Below, in pieces: positions 30,940 through 35,666 of a stretch of DNA of 35,666 nucleotides; position 1 is the stretch's first letter, and each line of letters begins with the position of its first letter. The translations under genes and the position numbers were made by a program. The DNA is taken from NCBI RefSeq assembly GCF_001542415.1, contig NZ_LNCU01000127.1, forward strand, positions 9,920 to 45,585, in the 5' to 3' direction. The stretch comes from Bradyrhizobium macuxiense (GTDB lineage: Bacteria > Pseudomonadota > Alphaproteobacteria > Rhizobiales > Xanthobacteraceae). The notes under the pieces were generated by a model. That model worked only from the letters and a program-made list of their open reading frames with translations, ran no database searches and was not told where the DNA came from.

Positions 30940-32268
30940 ATGCTTACTCAGCTTACTCACGATATAGCGACGATGACCCGTCGCCGCGCTCTCGCGGCGA
31001 CTGCCGGCCTGGTTTTGGGTCTGGCTGCGTCCTCGCCGTTCTCGCCCGCGCAAGCGGCCGACGACACCATCAAGGTTGGCGTTCTCCATTCGCTCTCCGG
31101 CACCATGGCCATCAGCGAAACCACGCTGAAGGACACGATCCTTTTCCTGATCGACGAGCAGAACAAGAAGGGCGGCGTGCTCGGCAAGAAGCTCGAGGCT
31201 GTCGTGGTCGACCCCGCCTCGAACTGGCCGCTGTTTGCCGAGAAGGCGCGTGAACTGATCACCAAGGACAAGGTCGCGGTCGTGTTCGGCTGCTGGACCT
31301 CGGTCTCCCGCAAATCCGTGCTCCCGGTGTTCAAGGAGCTGAACAACATCCTGTTCTACCCCGTGCAGTACGAAGGCGAAGAGTCCGAGCGCAACGTGTT
31401 CTACACGGGCGCAGCGCCGAACCAGCAGGCGATCCCCGCCGTCGACTACCTGATGAAGGAAGAGAAGGTGAAGCGCTGGGTGCTTGAAGGCACCGACTAC
31501 GTCTATCCGCGCACCACCAACAAGATCCTCGAGGCCTATCTGAAGTCGAAGGGCGTTGCGCCCGAGGACATCATGATCAACTACACGCCGTTCGGCTTCT
31601 CCGACTGGCAGACCGAAGTTTCCAAGATCAAGACCTTCGGCTCGGCCGGCAAGAAGACCGCGGTGGTCTCCACCATCAACGGCGACGCCAATGTTCCGTT
31701 CTACAAGGAACTCGGCAACCAGGGCATCAAGGCGACCGACATTCCGGTCGTGGCCTTCTCGGTCGGCGAAGAAGAGCTCGCCGGCATCGACACCAAGCCG
31801 CTGCTCGGCCATCTCGCCGCCTGGAACTACTTCGAGTCGATCAAGACCCCTGCGAACGAGAAGTTCATCAAGGAGTGGCAGGCCTACACCAAGAACCCGA
31901 AGCGCGTGACCAACGATCCGATGGAGGCGCACTACATCGGCTTCAACATGTGGGTGAAGGCGGTCGAGAAGGCCGGATCGACCGATCCGGACAAGGTGAT
32001 CGACGCGCTCCCGGGGATCGAGACGCCGAACCTGACCGGCGGCGTGGCCAAGATGCTGCCGAACCATCACATCACCAAGCCGGTGTTCATCGGCGAGATC
32101 AAGGGCAACGGCCAGTTTGACGTGGTCTGGAAGACCCCGGGCCTGGTGGCCGGCGACGCGTGGTCGAAGGAGCTCGAAGGCTCCAAGGACCTGATCGGCG
32201 ATTGGGTCGGCAAGAAGTGCGGCAACTGGAACACCAAGACCAACAAGTGCGGCGGTCAGGGCTCCTGA
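30940..32268 (+). CDS. urtA: Urea ABC transporter substrate-binding protein
   Basis: This periplasmic urea receptor belongs to the branched-chain amino acid binding superfamily and is 442 residues long. A twin-arginine signal (TRRRALAATAG) ends near AQAADD, about residue 40. Family blocks are KVGVLHSLSGTMAISETTLK, VFGCWTSVSRKSVLPVF, LFYPVQYEGEESE and NFYTGAAPNQQ-type FYTGAAPNQQ. The C-terminus has two cysteines (KKCGNWN and NKCGG). AGGGAG lies upstream of the ATG at 30940; a second in-frame ATG just before TRRR would also give a good signal. It is the first gene of the urt operon. Confidence 0.96.
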   Translation: MLTQLTHDIATMTRRRALAATAGLVLGLAASSPFSPAQAADDTIKVGVLHSLSGTMAISETTLKDTILFLIDEQNKKGGVLGKKLEAVVVDPASNWPLFAEKARELITKDKVAVVFGCWTSVSRKSVLPVFKELNNILFYPVQYEGEESERNVFYTGAAPNQQAIPAVDYLMKEEKVKRWVLEGTDYVYPRTTNKILEAYLKSKGVAPEDIMINYTPFGFSDWQTEVSKIKTFGSAGKKTAVVSTINGDANVPFYKELGNQGIKATDIPVVAFSVGEEELAGIDTKPLLGHLAAWNYFESIKTPANEKFIKEWQAYTKNPKRVTNDPMEAHYIGFNMWVKAVEKAGSTDPDKVIDALPGIETPNLTGGVAKMLPNHHITKPVFIGEIKGNGQFDVVWKTPGLVAGDAWSKELEGSKDLIGDWVGKKCGNWNTKTNKCGGQGS

Positions 32269-32309
32269 TCTGATCCACGACACGACACAACACAACCTTC
32301 CAAGACCTT

Positions 32310-32340
32310 GGAGAAGGCGGCATCGCTCGCCGCCTTCTCC
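32310..32340 (+). other. Strong hairpin between urtA and urtB
   Basis: GGAGAAGGCGGC (32310-32321) and GCCGCCTTCTCC (32329-32340) form a perfect 12-bp stem with a 7-nt loop. TCACAC follows in place of a T-tract, so partial termination or protection of the urtA 3' end is likelier than full termination. This would let the receptor be made in excess over the permeases. Confidence 0.75.
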
Positions 32341-32365
32341 TCACACTCCTGCCGGGGTATTCGAC

Positions 32366-33979
32366 GTGCTTGTTCATTGTTCTGATCGCGTTCGCGCGCT
32401 GCTGCTTGCTGTTCTGCTGCTGACCTGTCTTGTCGTGCCGGCACTCGCCGGGCCGTTCGAAGACTCGGTCGCCAAATTCGCCAATGACGACTTCTCCGAC
32501 ACCGAGGCTGCGATCGGCGAGGTCGCATCATCAGGCAATCCGCTTGCGTCAACGATTCTGAGCGCGCTGCAGGATGGCCGGCTATCAGCGGATCCTGACA
32601 CCAAGAAGATCTTCGTCACGCGAAGCGACGGCAAGATCATCGACGCCGCAACCGGCGCCGCCGTCGACAAGCTGTCGGACAATGTCGCCGACGTCCGGGT
32701 CAATAATCGCCTGCGTCGTGCCATCGAGGCCGCGCTCGGCGGCTTGACGCTGTTGTCGTCGGATCCGGCCAAGCGCCTTGCCGCCGCGCAATCGGTGTTC
32801 AAGAGCCACGAGGAGAACCTGCTGCCGACGGTGGAGAGCGCGCTTGCGAAGGAGACCAACAAGTCGATCAAGCAGGCCCTTGCCGAGGCGCGCGCCGCCA
32901 TCATCCTGTTCAAGTCCGATGCGTCCGACAGCGACAAGCTCGATGCCATTGCCGTGATCAAGGCGCGCGGCGACCAGGAGGCTCTGGCGCTGCTCAACGA
33001 TGTCGGCACGGATCAGCCGGCGCTGGTCACCAAGGCTGCAAGCTCCGCGATCTCCTCGATCCAGAGCAACCTTGCAATGTGGTCGATGGTGCAGAATGCC
33101 TGGTACGGCCTGTCGCTCGGCTCGGTGCTGCTGCTCGCCGCGATTGGGCTTGCGATCACCTTCGGCGTGATGGGCGTCATCAACATGGCCCATGGCGAGA
33201 TGGTGATGCTCGGGGCCTACACCACCTTCGTGGTGCAGGAGATGATCCGCACCCGCTATCCCGCCCTGTTCGACTATTCGCTGCTGATCGCCGTGCCGCT
33301 CGCCTTCCTGGTCGCAGGTGCCATCGGCGTTGTGATCGAACGCACCATTATCCGTTTCCTCTACGGCCGTCCGTTGGAAACGCTGCTTGCGACCTGGGGT
33401 CTGTCGCTGGTGCTGCAGCAGGCGGTGCGCACCATGTTCGGCCCGACCAACCGCGAGGTCGGCAATCCCTCCTGGATGAGCGGCGCGTTCGAGCTCGGCC
33501 AGATCACCATCACCTATAACCGGCTCTGGATACTCTGCTTCACGCTCGCGGTGTTCGCCATCCTGCTCGCGATGCTGCGCTACACCGCGCTCGGGCTCGA
33601 GATGCGCGCGGTGACGCAGAACCGCCGCATGGCGGCCTCGATGGGGATCGCCACCTCGCGGGTCGATGCGCTGACCTTCGGACTCGGCTCCGGCATCGCC
33701 GGTATCGCCGGCGTGGCGCTGTCGCAGATCGACAATGTCAGCCCGAATCTCGGCCAGAGTTACATCATCGACAGCTTCATGGTCGTGGTGTTCGGTGGCG
33801 TCGGCAATCTCTGGGGCACGCTGGTCGGCGCCTTCACGCTCGGCATCGCCAACAAGTTCCTCGAGCCGGTGGCAGGCGCGGTGCTCGGCAAGATCGCGAT
33901 CCTGGTACTGATCATCCTGTTTATCCAGAAGCGGCCCCGCGGCCTGTTCGCGCTCAAGGGACGGGCGGTGGAAGCATGA
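32366..33979 (+). CDS. urtB: Urea ABC transporter permease UrtB
   Basis: This is an inner-membrane permease of the LivH class, 537 residues. A signal-like helix (about 10-27) is followed by a periplasmic domain of about 210 residues, predicted helical and typical of UrtB (EDSVAKFANDDFSDTEAAIG). The permease proper begins near residue 240 with eight or so membrane segments. VMGVINMAHGEMVMLGAYTT and FGGVGNLWGTLVGAFTLGIA are hallmark blocks. The GTG start at 32366 follows GGGGTA. Its end overlaps urtC by 4 nt (ATGA). Confidence 0.95.
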   Translation: MLVHCSDRVRALLLAVLLLTCLVVPALAGPFEDSVAKFANDDFSDTEAAIGEVASSGNPLASTILSALQDGRLSADPDTKKIFVTRSDGKIIDAATGAAVDKLSDNVADVRVNNRLRRAIEAALGGLTLLSSDPAKRLAAAQSVFKSHEENLLPTVESALAKETNKSIKQALAEARAAIILFKSDASDSDKLDAIAVIKARGDQEALALLNDVGTDQPALVTKAASSAISSIQSNLAMWSMVQNAWYGLSLGSVLLLAAIGLAITFGVMGVINMAHGEMVMLGAYTTFVVQEMIRTRYPALFDYSLLIAVPLAFLVAGAIGVVIERTIIRFLYGRPLETLLATWGLSLVLQQAVRTMFGPTNREVGNPSWMSGAFELGQITITYNRLWILCFTLAVFAILLAMLRYTALGLEMRAVTQNRRMAASMGIATSRVDALTFGLGSGIAGIAGVALSQIDNVSPNLGQSYIIDSFMVVVFGGVGNLWGTLVGAFTLGIANKFLEPVAGAVLGKIAILVLIILFIQKRPRGLFALKGRAVEA

Positions 33980-35154
33980 CACCGCACATCCTCACCCGTT
34001 CGCTGGATCGCGCCGCGACCAGCTTCATCCTGATCGTCGCGGCCTTCGGCGTGCTGATCCCGTTGTCGAACCTGCTGCTGCTGCCGGGCTCGGTCTTCCA
34101 CGTGCCGACCTATCTGGTGGCGCTGTGGGGCAAGTATGTCTGCTACGCCATCCTGGCGCTCTCGATCGACCTGATCTGGGGCTATTGCGGCATCCTCTCG
34201 CTCGGCCACGGCGCGTTCTTCGCGCTCGGCGGCTACGCCATGGGCATGTACCTGATGCGCCAGATCGGAAGCCGCGGTGTCTACGGCAATCCTGTTCTGC
34301 CCGACTTCATGGTGTTCCTGAACTGGGACAAGCTGCCCTGGTACTGGTACGGCTTCGACAAGTTCTGGTTTGCGGCGCTGATGGTGCTGCTGGTGCCGGG
34401 ACTTCTTGCCTTCTGCTTCGGCTGGCTCGCCTTCCGCTCCCGCGTCACCGGCGTCTATCTCTCGATCATCACGCAGGCGATGACCTATGCGCTGCTGCTC
34501 GGCTTCTTCCGCAACGATTTCGGCTTCGGCGGCAATAACGGCCTGACCGACTTCAAGGACATCCTCGGCTTCAACGTCCAGGCCGAGGGCACGCGCTGCG
34601 CGCTGTTCCTGCTGAGTTGCCTCGCACTCGTGATCACCTTCGTGATCTGTCGCGCGGTGGTGACCTCGAAGCTCGGCAAGGTGCTGATTGCGGTGCGCGA
34701 TGCCGAAAGCCGCACCCGCTTCCTCGGCTACCGGGTCGAATCCTACAAGCTGTTCGTGTTCACGCTGTCGGCCTGCATGGCCGGCGTCGCCGGCGCGCTC
34801 TATGTACCGCAGGTCGGCATCATCAATCCGAGCGAGTTCGCACCCGGCAATTCGATCGAGGCCGTGATCTGGGTCGCGGTCGGCGGCCGCGGCACGCTGG
34901 TGGGCGCGGCGCTCGGCGCCTTCGTCGTCAACTACGCCAAGACCTTCTTCACCTCGGGGGCACTCGCGCCCTATTGGCTCTTCATGCTGGGCGCGCTGTT
35001 CATCCTGGTCACGCTGCTGCTGCCCAAGGGCATCGTCGGCACCTTCAATTCCTGGTGGGAGCCGCGGAGGGTGCAGCGCAACTCGTGCATCGCGGCCGAC
35101 GAGGCGAGCGCGGCGCGTGAAGACGGCGTCGGCGCCCCGAAGATGGCGGAGTAG
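33976..35154 (+). CDS. urtC: Urea ABC transporter permease UrtC
   Basis: This is the second permease (LivM class), 392 residues with about nine membrane segments. The N-terminal part has DLIWGYCGILSLGHGAFFAL, a diagnostic block. The middle has RSRVTGVYLSIITQAMTYAL and GGNNGLTDFKDILGF, and the ATPase-contact region is VRDAESRTRFLGYRVESYKL. The short polar C-terminus (about 30 residues, DEASAAREDG) is less conserved. The ATG overlaps the urtB stop, so the two permeases are translationally coupled. Confidence 0.96.
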   Translation: MTPHILTRSLDRAATSFILIVAAFGVLIPLSNLLLLPGSVFHVPTYLVALWGKYVCYAILALSIDLIWGYCGILSLGHGAFFALGGYAMGMYLMRQIGSRGVYGNPVLPDFMVFLNWDKLPWYWYGFDKFWFAALMVLLVPGLLAFCFGWLAFRSRVTGVYLSIITQAMTYALLLGFFRNDFGFGGNNGLTDFKDILGFNVQAEGTRCALFLLSCLALVITFVICRAVVTSKLGKVLIAVRDAESRTRFLGYRVESYKLFVFTLSACMAGVAGALYVPQVGIINPSEFAPGNSIEAVIWVAVGGRGTLVGAALGAFVVNYAKTFFTSGALAPYWLFMLGALFILVTLLLPKGIVGTFNSWWEPRRVQRNSCIAADEASAAREDGVGAPKMAE

Positions 35155-35158
35155 GATC

Positions 35159-35666
35159 ATGAACGTGATGGATACCCGCGCCACCTCGGCCATGCTCTAT
35201 CTCGACGGCGTGCATGTCTCGTTCGACGGCTTCCACGCCATCAACAATCTGTCGCTGACGCTCGAGCCCGGCGAGATGCGTGCGATCATCGGTCCGAACG
35301 GCGCCGGCAAGACCACGATGATGGACATCATCACCGGCAAGACCAAGCCGGACGAGGGCACTGTGCTGTTCGACGGCACCGTGGACCTGACCCGGCTCGA
35401 CGAGACCCGCATCGCCGAGCTCGGCATCGGCCGCAAGTTCCAGAAGCCGACGGTGTTCGAGAGCCAGACCGTGCAGGACAATCTCTTGCTCGCGCTCAAT
35501 GTCGACCACTCCGTCCGCGGCACCCTGTTCTGGCGCGGCAGCAGGGCCGAGGCCGAGCGCATCGACAAGGTGCTCGAAACCATCCGCCTGACCGATGCGC
35601 GCAACCGCCTCGCCGGCAGCCTGTCGCACGGCCAGAAGCAGTGGCTGGAGATCGGCATGCTGCTGG
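35159..35666 (+). CDS. urtD: Urea ABC transporter ATP-binding protein UrtD, 3' end outside window
   Basis: This is a cytoplasmic ATPase of the LivG class. The first 169 residues are present; the family is about 250 long. Walker A GPNGAGKT lies at 45-52, the Q-loop region GIGRKFQKPTVFESQTVQDN at 89-108 and the signature LSHGQKQWLEIGM at 155-167, which is the UrtD form. Walker B and the switch histidine lie beyond the right edge. The ATG is 4 nt after the urtC stop. A urtE gene would be expected next. Confidence 0.95.
   Translation, partial: MNVMDTRATSAMLYLDGVHVSFDGFHAINNLSLTLEPGEMRAIIGPNGAGKTTMMDIITGKTKPDEGTVLFDGTVDLTRLDETRIAELGIGRKFQKPTVFESQTVQDNLLLALNVDHSVRGTLFWRGSRAEAERIDKVLETIRLTDARNRLAGSLSHGQKQWLEIGMLL

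Noticed and set aside
33760..35193. A 477-codon minus-strand frame opposite urtB and urtC
   Set aside because: It is antisense to strongly conserved permeases and has a low-complexity acidic/basic composition.
1..35666. CRISPR arrays, tRNA or rRNA genes, insertion sequences, prophage or integron parts
   Set aside because: None was seen on reading through: no regular spaced repeats, no transposase or integrase frames, and no cloverleaf or rRNA-like stretch.

Overview
The window looks like a chromosomal segment of a Bradyrhizobium-type alphaproteobacterium. The GC content is high, start codons include GTG and TTG, and the protein sequences are of the rhizobial type: a CycM-like membrane cytochrome c, YejABEF, a Tad/Cpa pilus and an Urt urea transporter. 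The intergenic palindromes also resemble those common in that genus. This assignment comes from recognising sequence families, not from a database search. Both window edges cut genes: kdsB on the left and urtD on the right.

Left third (1-11845). kdsB (partial, minus) diverges from a membrane-anchored c-type cytochrome. A five-gene plus-strand operon follows, encoding a Yej-type peptide ABC importer with two different substrate-binding proteins, two permeases and a double ATPase. Convergent to it, and separated by a palindromic repeat, are overlapping genes for a YkfC-like NlpC/P60 peptidase and an M17 aminopeptidase, both without signal peptides. Import plus cytoplasmic peptidases suggests salvage of peptides or muropeptides. 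A small basic hypothetical gene closes the region.

Middle (11846-28077). This is a nearly complete Tad (Flp) pilus system spread over several transcription units: tadD on the plus strand; cpaB-C-D-E-F-tadB-tadC as one minus-strand operon; cpaA and the flp pilin just upstream on the minus strand; and, on the plus strand, a stand-alone secretin N-domain protein followed by two TadE-type minor pilins. Between the pilin and the last group lie a sterol-desaturase-family gene and two polytopic GT-C-like membrane protein genes. TTAA-N7-TTAA-like (CtrA-type) motifs lie upstream of several of these units.

Right third (28101-35666). A minus-strand set of RNA-remodelling genes (DEAD-box helicase, an IF-1 with an RGG-rich tail, and a CspA-type cold-shock protein) ends at a strong hairpin terminator. 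Divergent from it, behind a very good sigma-54 promoter, runs urtA-B-C-D for urea uptake. This implies nitrogen control of urea transport.

No tRNA, rRNA, insertion sequence, prophage or CRISPR array was seen. Most of the content belongs to known families. The less explained signals are the repeat families, the shared upstream motifs of the pilus units and a large dyad upstream of the urea promoter.
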